A stretch of 64,000 nucleotides of DNA from Oceanimonas sp. GK1 (GTDB lineage: Bacteria > Pseudomonadota > Gammaproteobacteria > Enterobacterales > Aeromonadaceae). Shown here piece by piece: positions 26,666 to 34,094 of this stretch (the stretch's first letter is position 1; each line of letters starts with the position of its first letter). The position numbers and the translations under genes were made by a program. The notes under the pieces were generated by a model, which saw only the letters and a program-made list of their open reading frames with translations, was not told where the DNA came from and did no database searches. The stretch is taken from the NCBI RefSeq assembly GCF_000243075.1, contig NC_016745.1, positions 1,753,001 through 1,817,000 on the forward strand, given 5' to 3'.

Positions 26666-27532
26666 ATGAACCAGCACGATACCCTGATCCTCACCGCCAG
26701 CTGTGAAAGCCGGCTGGGCACCGTGGATGCGGTGACCGGCTACCTGTTTCAGCAGGGCTGTTACGTGGCCGACATGCAGACCTTTGACGACGCCCGCGCC
26801 GGCCGCTTTTTCATTCGGGTGGAATTTCGCAAGCCCGAGCAGGGCGAGTTCGACGAGGCGGCGTTTCGCGACGGCTTTGCGCCCCGGGCCGAGAAATTCG
26901 GCATGGAGTGGGAGCTGACCGAGCGTAGCCGCCGGCCCAATGTGGTGATCCTGGTGTCGAAGTTCGATCACTGCCTGAACGATCTGCTGTACCGCTACCG
27001 CACCGGCCAGCTGGCCATCGAGATCCCGGCCATCATCTCCAATCACCCGGATCTGCAGCGGCTGGCCGACTGGCACCATATTCCCTATTACCACCTGCCG
27101 GTTACGCCCGATTCCAAGGCACAGCAGGAGGAGCAACTGTGGAAAATCGTGCAGGAGTCCGATGCGGATCTGGTGGTGCTGGCGCGCTACATGCAAGTGC
27201 TGAGCCCGGCGCTGTGCGACAAAATGGCCGGCCGTGCCATCAACATTCACCATTCCCTGCTGCCCGGTTTCAAGGGCGCCCAGCCTTACCACCAGGCGTA
27301 TGCCAAGGGGGTAAAGCTGGTGGGGGCCACAGCCCATTACATCAACAATGAGCTGGATGAAGGTCCCATCATTACCCAGGGGGTGCAGGCGGTGGATCAC
27401 AGTCATTACCCGGAAGATCTGGTGGCCAAGGGCCGCGACATCGAGTGCGTAACCCTGGCCCGGGCCATTCAGTATCACATTGAAAAGCGGGTGTTCATGT
27501 ACCAGGGCAAGACGGTGGTACTGGGCAGCTGA
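26666..27532 (+). CDS. purU: Formyltetrahydrofolate deformylase
   Basis: A 288-residue enzyme hydrolysing 10-formyl-THF to formate and THF. An N-terminal ACT domain (ILTASCESRLGTVDAVTGYL) is followed by a formyltransferase-fold catalytic domain with NVVILVSKFDHCLNDLLYR, INIHHSLLPGFKGAQPYHQA and DEGPIITQ, including the catalytic Asn-His-Asp set. The start at 26666 follows AAGGGAGG. PurU commonly ends soxBDAG operons, where it disposes of excess one-carbon units made by sarcosine oxidation and regenerates THF. The gap to soxG is 89 bp and includes a palindrome, so co-transcription is likely. Confidence 0.95.
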   Translation: MNQHDTLILTASCESRLGTVDAVTGYLFQQGCYVADMQTFDDARAGRFFIRVEFRKPEQGEFDEAAFRDGFAPRAEKFGMEWELTERSRRPNVVILVSKFDHCLNDLLYRYRTGQLAIEIPAIISNHPDLQRLADWHHIPYYHLPVTPDSKAQQEEQLWKIVQESDADLVVLARYMQVLSPALCDKMAGRAINIHHSLLPGFKGAQPYHQAYAKGVKLVGATAHYINNELDEGPIITQGVQAVDHSHYPEDLVAKGRDIECVTLARAIQYHIEKRVFMYQGKTVVLGS

Positions 27533-27585
27533 ACACTCATTAAACCATCGAATGCAGGAGCATTCGGCATGAACAAGGAGACATC

Positions 27586-27930
27586 ATGTCTAGCAAGATC
27601 AAGGCGTTACGCGATGCACAGCCAGAAGTATTACTGGATGCCACCAAGTGGGAAAAACTGTCTGGCGACCCGCATACCGTGAACCTGAACGCTTACAAGT
27701 CAGAAGACGGCAGCAAGCTGATGGGAACCTGGATCTGTACTCCCGGCAAGTGGGCGGTGAACTACGACAAGTGGGAATATTGCGATTTCCGCGAAGGTTA
27801 CTGCATTCTCACTCCCGAAGGCGGCGAGCCCATTCACCTGAAAGCGGGCGACATCTTTGTGGTGGAGCCGGGCTTTCAGGGCACCTGGGAAGTGGTGGAA
27901 ACCGTACGTAAGTACTTTGTATTTGCCTGA
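27586..27930 (+). CDS. Cupin-domain protein (COG3450/EutQ-like)
   Basis: A 114-residue single cupin barrel of the DUF861 type, with TWICTPGKWAVNYDKWEYCDFREG and the second cupin strand pair GGEPIHLKAGDIFVVEPGF. AAGGAG precedes the ATG. Small cupins of this group often accompany amino-acid and betaine catabolic genes, but their reactions are mostly unknown. It lies 53 bp after purU in the same direction and is followed by a terminator, so it is probably the last gene of the glyA-sox-purU operon. A small inverted repeat (CGAATGC/GCATTCG) lies in the purU-cupin spacer. I do not assign a reaction. Confidence 0.8.
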   Translation: MSSKIKALRDAQPEVLLDATKWEKLSGDPHTVNLNAYKSEDGSKLMGTWICTPGKWAVNYDKWEYCDFREGYCILTPEGGEPIHLKAGDIFVVEPGFQGTWEVVETVRKYFVFA

Positions 27931-27957
27931 TCGGGCCACTGTTCCGGTCCTGTTTTT

Positions 27958-27984
27958 CGGCCTGCCTGGTGCAGGCCGTTTTTT
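27958..27984 (+). terminator. Rho-independent terminator after the cupin gene
   Basis: CGGCCTGC, loop CTGGT, GCAGGCCG, then TTTTTT. It closes the glyA-soxBDAG-purU-cupin block just before the convergent gene ending at 27990. Confidence 0.9.
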
Positions 27985-27989
27985 GTTCC

Positions 27990-28775
27990 TTAGTCCACTC
28001 TCACACACCGCATTTCCGGGGCCTGATATCCCCACTGAATGGTGGCTTCCCCCTGGTGCTCCCAGAAACTTTCATTGCGGCCCTCATAGCGGCTGCCGCT
28101 GGCGGCCGGTTGAGCATACATCAATGACACGCGGTCGCCGTATTCGGCGATCAGGGTAGCGGGCTCGGTATCAAAAAAGGTGACCACCACCTCGTTGGCG
28201 GGGTTGCCGTTGCAGGTAAAGCGGAACGGACCGCGCTCGGGCACCAGCCGGTAGCGGGCCTGTAACTCGGCGGTGCGCAGCTCATATTGCTCCCGCACGC
28301 AGGCCTGTTTGTCTTCGCTTTTCCAGCACTCATTGCGGCCCTTGATCCAGCCCCGTTGCTCGGCCCTGAGCATGGGCGGCTGCTCGCTGGCGGCCCTGGC
28401 CAGTGCCTGCCGATAGACGCCGGCCAGTTGCCGGTCCCGGGCCGCCAGGCCGGGGTCGTTGCAGATCAGCGCCTCAATACTGCCGGGACGAACGTTCTCG
28501 CAGGAAAAGGACGGCCCCTGCCTGACCAGCCCATCAATATATTCACACCAGGCTTGAGTATTGCGCTCCGGCACCCCGGCATCACCACGAATCCCTAAGC
28601 GGAATTCCACCACCGACTGCCATTCCTCGGAGCCGGTGTCGGGGCCGTGCCCCTGGCCGTCACCGGTATTCACCTGTTGTTCAACCCATTGTGCCCACTC
28701 GGGGGAACACAGCGGGGCCGGTTGTGCCACAGCGGGCAGGGCGGCCAATATCAGCAGTAATAATCCGTGTTTCAT
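27990..28775 (-). CDS. Exported LprI/MliC-like two-domain protein (possible lysozyme-inhibitor type)
   Basis: A 261-residue secreted protein with signal peptide MKHGLLLLILAALPAVAQ. The middle carries the LprI (DUF1311) pattern: FSCENVRPGSIEALICNDPG, LAARDRQLAGVYRQAL and RGWIKGRNECW. The C-terminus resembles an MliC domain: FRFTCNGNPANEVVVTFF and AEYGDRVSLMYAQPAASGSRYEG, which is the region that blocks lysozyme in MliC/PliC proteins. About 90 residues before the LprI part match nothing I know. An ATG 15 nt upstream is an alternative start. It stands alone between two operons. A role in resisting host or competitor lysozyme is inference. Confidence 0.75.
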   Translation of the reverse strand: MKHGLLLLILAALPAVAQPAPLCSPEWAQWVEQQVNTGDGQGHGPDTGSEEWQSVVEFRLGIRGDAGVPERNTQAWCEYIDGLVRQGPSFSCENVRPGSIEALICNDPGLAARDRQLAGVYRQALARAASEQPPMLRAEQRGWIKGRNECWKSEDKQACVREQYELRTAELQARYRLVPERGPFRFTCNGNPANEVVVTFFDTEPATLIAEYGDRVSLMYAQPAASGSRYEGRNESFWEHQGEATIQWGYQAPEMRCVRVD

Positions 28776-28823
28776 TATTAATACCCTCATTTGGTGGAGT
28801 GCAGAGTCACGTGCGCTCAAGCA

Positions 28824-30374
28824 CTATTTCTTGGGCCGGCCAATGCCGTACTCCCGCAGCTTGTTGGCCACGGCGGTGTGGGAGATGCCGAGGCGCCTGG
28901 CCAGCAGCCGGCTCGACGGATATTCCGGATAGAGTCGCGCCAGCAGCAGCCGCTCAAAGCCCTTGACCGCCTCTTCCAGCGAGCCGTCGCACAGGGCCTC
29001 CAGCCCCGGCAGGCCGCTTTGCTCCGGCAGTGACAGCGCGTCCACATCCAGCTCGTCCCCTTCCAGCAGGCTGATGGCCCGGTACAGGCTGTTGCCGAGC
29101 TGGCGGACGTTACCGGGCCAGGCATAGTGCTGCAGGTAGTCGGCCAGCCTGGCCGACAGCCGGGGCTGGGGCCGCTCCAGCTCGGCGGCATAGCGGGTGC
29201 ACAGGTGCCGGGCCAGGGGCAGAATGTCCTTTTGCCGCTCCCGCAGGGACGGTACCCGCAGGTTGAGCACATTGAGCCGGTAGAACAAGTCCTGGCGAAA
29301 CTGACCCTGTTGCACCAGGGCGGCCAGATCCTGCTGGCTGGTGCAGATGACGCGAATGTCCAGCTTCACTTCCTGCTCGTCCCCCAGCCGGCGGAACACG
29401 CCGTCCTGCAATACCCGCAGCAGTTTGCGCTGCAGCAAGGGGGACAACTCGCCGATTTCGTCCAGCACCAGGGTGCCGCCGTTGGCCTGCTCCAGCACCC
29501 CGCGCTTGCCCTGGGCATTGTTGCCAAAGGCGCCGGGGGCATAGCCGAACAGCTCGTTTTCGGCGGCATCATCGGGAATGGCGGCACAGTTGAGCAGCAT
29601 AAAGGGCCCTTCGCCGCGCAGGCTGGCCTTGTGACAGGCCCGGGCCAGTTGCTCCTTGCCGGTGCCGGTTTCCCCCTCAATCAGCAGGGGCGCATCCAGC
29701 ACCGCCAGCCGGCGGGCCTCACTCAGCAGGGCCGTCATGGCCGGGCTGTGGGCGATGAAGTCGTCGAAGTGACGGGACTCCTGATGGCGCATGGCCTTGA
29801 AATGCTGGCCGATGCGCCAGGCCGACTTGAACACCACCACGGCGCCGGCCAGGCTTTGCTCCCCGGACTCGTCGGTCACCCAGATGGGCAGAAGATCGGC
29901 CAGCCAGGGCTCCCCCTCGACAGTCACCCGCTCGCTCAGGGGGCGGGGGGCGGCCTGCTCCAGCCAGCGGCTGACGTGCACCCCTTTCAGCCGGGGACCC
30001 AGGGGCTGCTGCAGCAAGTGTGACTGGGGCTGATCGAACAGGGCGCAGGCGGCGTCGTTGGCCAGGGTGATGCGGCCTTTCACATCCACCGCCACCACGG
30101 CGTCGGGCAGCACCTTGAGCAGGGCGACGATGGCGTTGTGCTCCTGCTCCGAGGGCAGGCAGGGGGTGGTCTGCACGTCGAGCACCCCGGGCAGGCGGCG
30201 AATGGCCGGCATCAGGTGTTGCAGCTCGGCAAAATCGAGGGCGGGAAAGTGAAGGTAGATGATGCCGCTGGTGTCGATCTCGATACCGCGCAGGTCGATG
30301 CGGTGCTCCACCAGAATGTTGAGCAGCTCCCGGGTCAGGCCCAGACGGTCTTCACAGTTTACTTTCAGGCGCAT
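28824..30374 (-). CDS. tyrR: Aromatic amino acid regulator TyrR
   Basis: A 516-residue regulator with an N-terminal ACT domain (MRLKVNCEDRLGLTRELLNI), a PAS domain (VLPDAVVAVDVKGRITLAN), an AAA+ domain with Walker A EGETGTGKEQLARA and Walker B LVLDEIGEL, and a C-terminal Fis-type HTH (RLLARRLGISHTAVANKLREYG). The loop usually occupied by GAFTGA reads GAFGNN, as expected for TyrR, which works at sigma-70 promoters. The length matches E. coli TyrR. A near-consensus TyrR box lies just upstream, suggesting autoregulation. It would control aromatic amino-acid synthesis and uptake in response to Tyr, Phe or Trp; a DAHP synthase gene lies 20 kb away. Confidence 0.93.
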   Translation of the reverse strand: MRLKVNCEDRLGLTRELLNILVEHRIDLRGIEIDTSGIIYLHFPALDFAELQHLMPAIRRLPGVLDVQTTPCLPSEQEHNAIVALLKVLPDAVVAVDVKGRITLANDAACALFDQPQSHLLQQPLGPRLKGVHVSRWLEQAAPRPLSERVTVEGEPWLADLLPIWVTDESGEQSLAGAVVVFKSAWRIGQHFKAMRHQESRHFDDFIAHSPAMTALLSEARRLAVLDAPLLIEGETGTGKEQLARACHKASLRGEGPFMLLNCAAIPDDAAENELFGYAPGAFGNNAQGKRGVLEQANGGTLVLDEIGELSPLLQRKLLRVLQDGVFRRLGDEQEVKLDIRVICTSQQDLAALVQQGQFRQDLFYRLNVLNLRVPSLRERQKDILPLARHLCTRYAAELERPQPRLSARLADYLQHYAWPGNVRQLGNSLYRAISLLEGDELDVDALSLPEQSGLPGLEALCDGSLEEAVKGFERLLLARLYPEYPSSRLLARRLGISHTAVANKLREYGIGRPKK

Positions 30375-30400
30375 GGTGTGGCTCGGCAGGGTCGTATGGG

Positions 30401-30418
30401 TGTAAATAATATCTTACA
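30401..30418. promoter_or_regulatory. Candidate TyrR box
   Basis: TGTAAATAATATCTTACA matches the known TyrR box TGTAAA-N6-TTTACA at 11 of 12 defined positions. It lies 27 bp upstream of the tyrR start codon and so would overlap or adjoin its promoter; autoregulation of tyrR is known in enterics. It could also touch the divergent thioesterase promoter. Confidence 0.75.
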
Positions 30419-30583
30419 CTTGGCGGGAGAGGCGAATGAAGTCGGCACAAAAACGTGACAAATTCGGTTTTTGTCCGCTTTGGCGGTTTACCTCGGCCTC
30501 CGGCTCGTCCATGCTTGCCCGCCTGCGCCGGCAGTGGGGCGCAAGTGTCGATAAAGCAGTCAGTATTTTTTTCAGGTGAAGCA

Positions 30584-31141
30584 ATGAGCGAAGCGGTTTT
30601 CAGTACGGTCAAGTCGTCCCAGGTGATCCTCAAGGAGTTGATGGTGCCTTCCTACGCCAATTTTGGCGGCAAGGTACACGGAGGCATTATTTTGTCGTTG
30701 ATGGACAAGATTGCCTACACCTGTGCCGCCAGCCACGCCAAGGGCTATTGCGTCACCGCCTCGGTCGACTCGGTGGACTTTCTCAATCCGGTGGAAGTGG
30801 GCGAACTGCTTACCCTTTACGCTTCGGTCAATTACGTGGGCAAAAGCTCGATGGAAGTGGGCATCAAGGTGGTGTCGGAAGACTTCAGACAGGGCATCGT
30901 CAAGCACACCAATACCTCCTACTTCACCATGGTGGCGCTGGATGAAAAGACCCGCAAGCCCGTGGCCGTGCCCGGCCTGGTGCTGGAAGACGAAGAGGAA
31001 ATTCGCCGTTTCGTGATGGGCAAGCTGCGCAAGAAGCTGCGCCGGGCCCACCAGCAGGAGGTGACCGATCTGCGCCAGTCCCTGAGCCTGGATCAGGAAA
31101 TGGCTGAGCTGGAAGGGGAGAACTGCCAGCTGGCGCTGTAA
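30584..31141 (+). CDS. Acyl-CoA thioesterase, hotdog fold (YciA-like)
   Basis: A 185-residue hotdog-fold thioesterase with the N-terminal VPSYANFGGKVHGGIILSLMD region containing the catalytic Asp, then VTASVDSVDFLNPVEVGELL and a C-terminal charged tail (RKKLRRAHQQ). The start is the ATG at 30584. Its substrate is an acyl-CoA; chain preference cannot be read. It diverges from tyrR across about 209 bp, and its stop is followed one base later by the GTG of a MocR-type regulator, so these two form an operon. Confidence 0.83.
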   Translation: MSEAVFSTVKSSQVILKELMVPSYANFGGKVHGGIILSLMDKIAYTCAASHAKGYCVTASVDSVDFLNPVEVGELLTLYASVNYVGKSSMEVGIKVVSEDFRQGIVKHTNTSYFTMVALDEKTRKPVAVPGLVLEDEEEIRRFVMGKLRKKLRRAHQQEVTDLRQSLSLDQEMAELEGENCQLAL

Positions 31142-31142
31142 T

Positions 31143-32549
31143 GTGAGCAGTAAATACCGCCGTCTGGCCGGTCAGCTGCAAGCGCAGATTGAGGCCGGTG
31201 TCTGGCAGCCCGGCGACCGGCTGCCGTCCCTGCGGGACACCGCCAGGCAGTCCGGCTTTAGCCTGATGACGGTGCTCAGCGCCTACCAGTTGCTGGAAAG
31301 CCAGGGCTGGATACTGGCCCGGCCCCAGTCCGGCTACCGGGTGGCGCCTTATCAGCACAGCCCGGCCAACGCCGCCCGCCCGGCCCTTCATGCCGCCGAA
31401 GCGGTCGATATCAACGCCTTTATTTTCAATGTGCTGCAGGCGGGCCAGCGGCCCGGCTGCGTGGCCTTTGGCTCCGCTTTTCCCCATCCGTCGTTGTTTC
31501 CCCGGGAACAGTTGGCGCGTTCCCTGAGCCGGGTGGCCCGGCACCTGGATCCGGCCCGGCAGCTGGTGCTGCCGCCGGGGTGCGCCGAGCTGCGCCGGGC
31601 CCTGGCCCGCCGTTACGCGGCGCGGGGCATGGCGGTCTCGCCGGAAGACATCGTGATCACTTCCGGTGCGCTGGAAGCGCTCAACCTCAGCCTGCAAGCG
31701 CTGACCCGCCCGGGAGACTGGGTGGTGGTGGAGGCGCCGGCCTTTTACGGGGCCCTGCAGGCGATTGAGCGGCTGCAGCTCAAGGCGCTGGCGGTGCCGG
31801 TGGATCCGGTACAGGGCCTGAACCTGGATGCCCTGGCCGATGCCCTGGGCCGTTATCCGGTGAAGGCCTGCTGGCTGATGAGCCACTGCCAGAATCCGCT
31901 CGGGGTCAGCCTGCCGACCGCCGCTCGCGGCCGCCTGCTGGCGCTGTTGCACGCGCACCGGGTGCCGCTGATTGAAGACGATGTCTATGGCGAGCTGCAC
32001 GACGAGGAGCCGGCGTTGCCGCTGCGGGCGCTGGACGAAGGCGTGCTGCACTGTTCGTCCTTTTCCAAAACCCTGGCCACCGGCCTGCGTATCGGCTGGG
32101 TGGCGGCGGGGGCCCGGGCGCCCGAGATCCAGCGGCTGCAACTGATGAGCACCCTGTCCACCAGCGCGCCCATGCAGCTGGCGCTGGCCGATTACCTGGC
32201 CTCCCACCATTACGACCGGCACCTGCATACCCTGCGGCGGCAGCTGGCCCAGCGCAAGCGCCGGTTTTACCAGGCCCTGTGCCGCCTGCTGCCGGCCGGG
32301 GTGCGCGTGCATCCCAGCCGGGGCGGCTACTTTTTGTGGCTGAGCCTGCCCGCCGGGCTGGATGCCACCATCCTTTACCACCGCGCCCTGGCCGAAGACA
32401 TCACCCTGGCCCCCGGGCGCATGTTTGCCGCCGGGGATCAGTTCCGGCACTGTTTTCGGCTCAATGTGTCGCTGCCCTGGAACTCCCGCAACGAGGCGGC
32501 GGTGGTGCGGCTGGCGGCCCTGATCGGTGAGCTGATGGCCGGCCACTGA
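31143..32549 (+). CDS. MocR-family PLP-binding GntR regulator
   Basis: A 468-residue chimera: an N-terminal GntR winged helix (QLQAQIEAGVWQPGDRLPSLRDTA...) joined by a linker to an aminotransferase class I/II fold. The PLP lysine lies in SSFSKTLATGLRIGW, with SHCQNPLGVSLP and LIEDDVYGEL as further cofactor-pocket segments. The GTG start at 31143 begins one base after the thioesterase stop. MocR proteins sense amines or PLP derivatives and usually bind paired direct repeats. A pair of such repeats lies right after this gene, in front of ccoG. Targets and effector are not deducible; PtsJ/PdxR-type and EnuR-type members both exist. Confidence 0.86.
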   Translation: MSSKYRRLAGQLQAQIEAGVWQPGDRLPSLRDTARQSGFSLMTVLSAYQLLESQGWILARPQSGYRVAPYQHSPANAARPALHAAEAVDINAFIFNVLQAGQRPGCVAFGSAFPHPSLFPREQLARSLSRVARHLDPARQLVLPPGCAELRRALARRYAARGMAVSPEDIVITSGALEALNLSLQALTRPGDWVVVEAPAFYGALQAIERLQLKALAVPVDPVQGLNLDALADALGRYPVKACWLMSHCQNPLGVSLPTAARGRLLALLHAHRVPLIEDDVYGELHDEEPALPLRALDEGVLHCSSFSKTLATGLRIGWVAAGARAPEIQRLQLMSTLSTSAPMQLALADYLASHHYDRHLHTLRRQLAQRKRRFYQALCRLLPAGVRVHPSRGGYFLWLSLPAGLDATILYHRALAEDITLAPGRMFAAGDQFRHCFRLNVSLPWNSRNEAAVVRLAALIGELMAGH

Positions 32550-32555
32550 CTCGCC

Positions 32556-32603
32556 ACTGTTATGGTTTTGGTTCGCCCTTCCTTCAAACTGTTATGGTTT
32601 TTG
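32556..32603 (+). promoter_or_regulatory. Paired direct repeats, candidate MocR operator
   Basis: ACTGTTATGGTTTTG at 32556-32570 and ACTGTTATGGTTTTTG at 32588-32603 start exactly 32 bp apart, about three helical turns. They lie between the MocR gene and ccoG. Paired direct repeats with helical spacing are typical of MocR targets, hence the proposal; the regulated gene would be ccoG or a site acting back on the MocR region. Confidence 0.5.
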
Positions 32604-32700
32604 CGGCCTTGACTGTTTATGTAGATGAGGAAAGGGCCGTGCTCTACTGCGTACCCTGCCGGCCTGTTGCCGGTGGTGAACCACAACGCAAGTGAGCCTT

Positions 32701-34089
32701 ATGAACGACACTTCCTCCCGCATCGACGTCAAGGTGTGTACCGACGCTGTCCGGCCCCGGGATCAGGGGCATATTTATGTGCGGGCCCAGCAGGGCCGTT
32801 GGCAGCGGTTGCGCCGCCGGCTGGGCTGGAGCCTGATGCTGCTGTTTTTGGCCGGGCCCTGGCTGAGCTGGAACGGCCGGCAGGCGATACTGCTGGACTG
32901 GGCCCAGCAGCGCTTTCACCTGTTCGGCGTGACCATCTGGCCTCAGGATCTGACCCTGCTGGCGCTGCTGCTGACGGTGGCCGCCTTTGGGCTGTTTTTT
33001 ATGACCACCTGGCTGGGACGGGTCTGGTGCGGGTTTCTGTGCCCGCAAACGGTATGGACCTTCTGGTATCTCTGGGTGGAGGAAAAACTGGAGGGCAGCG
33101 CCAATCAGCGCCGCCACCGGGATCGGCAACCGGCCAACCTCAATACCCGCTTGCGCAAGGGCGGCAAACACCTGATCTGGCTGCTGATCGCCCTGCTGAG
33201 CGGTTTCACCTTCGTGGCCTATTTCACCCCGGCCGCCGAGCTGGCACAAGGGCTGTTCACCCTGTCGGCGGCGCCCTGGCCGGCATTCTGGGTGGGGCTG
33301 TTCACCCTGTGCACCTATCTTAACGCCGGCTGGATGCGCACCCTGATGTGCACCCACATGTGTCCCTATTCCCGCTTTCAGTCGGCCATGTTCGACGCCA
33401 ACACCCTGAGTGCGGCCTATGATGCGGCCCGGGGCGAGCAGCGCGGCCCCCGCTCGCGCAACCGCGATCACCGGGCCTCCGGGCTGGGTGACTGTATTGA
33501 TTGCGGGCTGTGCGTGCAGGTGTGTCCGGCCGGCATCGATATTCGTGACGGCCTGCAGTACGAGTGCATCAACTGCGGGGCCTGCATCGACGCCTGCGAT
33601 CAGACCATGGCGGGCATGGGCTATGCGTCGGGCCTGGTGCGCTACGCCAGCGAGAACGGCCTGGCCGGCCGTGGACCGGGGCGGGCCCGGCTGCGGGTCT
33701 GGGGCTATGGCGCCATGACGGTGGCGGCACTGGCCCTGCTGGTGCTGGCCGTGGCCGGCCGCTCGACACTGGCGCTGGAAGTGGCGCGGGATCGCCAGCA
33801 GCTGTACCGGGAAACCCTGGACGGGGGTGTAGAGAATACCTTTACCCTCAAGCTCGCCAACAAGAGCCAGCAGCCGCAGCAGGTGACCTTACGGGTGGAA
33901 GGGCTGGCACAGGCCGGCTGGCACGGACCCCGGCAGTTGAGCCTGGTCCCGGGCGAGGTGACGGAAGTACCGATCAGCCTGTCGCTGAATGAGGTTGCCG
34001 CCCGGGGTCCCTCGGCCAGGTCCATCGTCTTTGTAGCGAGCGGAGAACATGATCACATTCGCACCGAGAGCCGTTTTTTGACCCCCTGA
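32701..34089 (+). CDS. ccoG: Cytochrome cbb3 oxidase assembly ferredoxin CcoG (FixG/RdxA)
   Basis: A 462-residue membrane iron-sulfur protein with about five TM segments. CGFLCPQTVWTFWY and CTHMCPYSRFQ are the quinone/NapH-like motifs. Two ferredoxin-type clusters follow, CIDCGLCVQVCPAGIDI and CINCGACIDACDQTM, and a C-terminal immunoglobulin-like periplasmic domain starts after a TM near residue 340. CcoG reduces copper(II) for cbb3 oxidase assembly. No cco structural genes are nearby. The start at 32701 is chosen over an upstream GTG. It converges with the next gene, with only 5 bp between the stops. Confidence 0.93.
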   Translation: MNDTSSRIDVKVCTDAVRPRDQGHIYVRAQQGRWQRLRRRLGWSLMLLFLAGPWLSWNGRQAILLDWAQQRFHLFGVTIWPQDLTLLALLLTVAAFGLFFMTTWLGRVWCGFLCPQTVWTFWYLWVEEKLEGSANQRRHRDRQPANLNTRLRKGGKHLIWLLIALLSGFTFVAYFTPAAELAQGLFTLSAAPWPAFWVGLFTLCTYLNAGWMRTLMCTHMCPYSRFQSAMFDANTLSAAYDAARGEQRGPRSRNRDHRASGLGDCIDCGLCVQVCPAGIDIRDGLQYECINCGACIDACDQTMAGMGYASGLVRYASENGLAGRGPGRARLRVWGYGAMTVAALALLVLAVAGRSTLALEVARDRQQLYRETLDGGVENTFTLKLANKSQQPQQVTLRVEGLAQAGWHGPRQLSLVPGEVTEVPISLSLNEVAARGPSARSIVFVASGEHDHIRTESRFLTP

Positions 34090-34094
34090 GTGGC

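Noticed and set aside
31143-32549. MocR gene as EnuR, the ectoine regulator
   Set aside because: It is more than 18 kb from the ectoine genes and coupled to a thioesterase gene, so there is no positional support.
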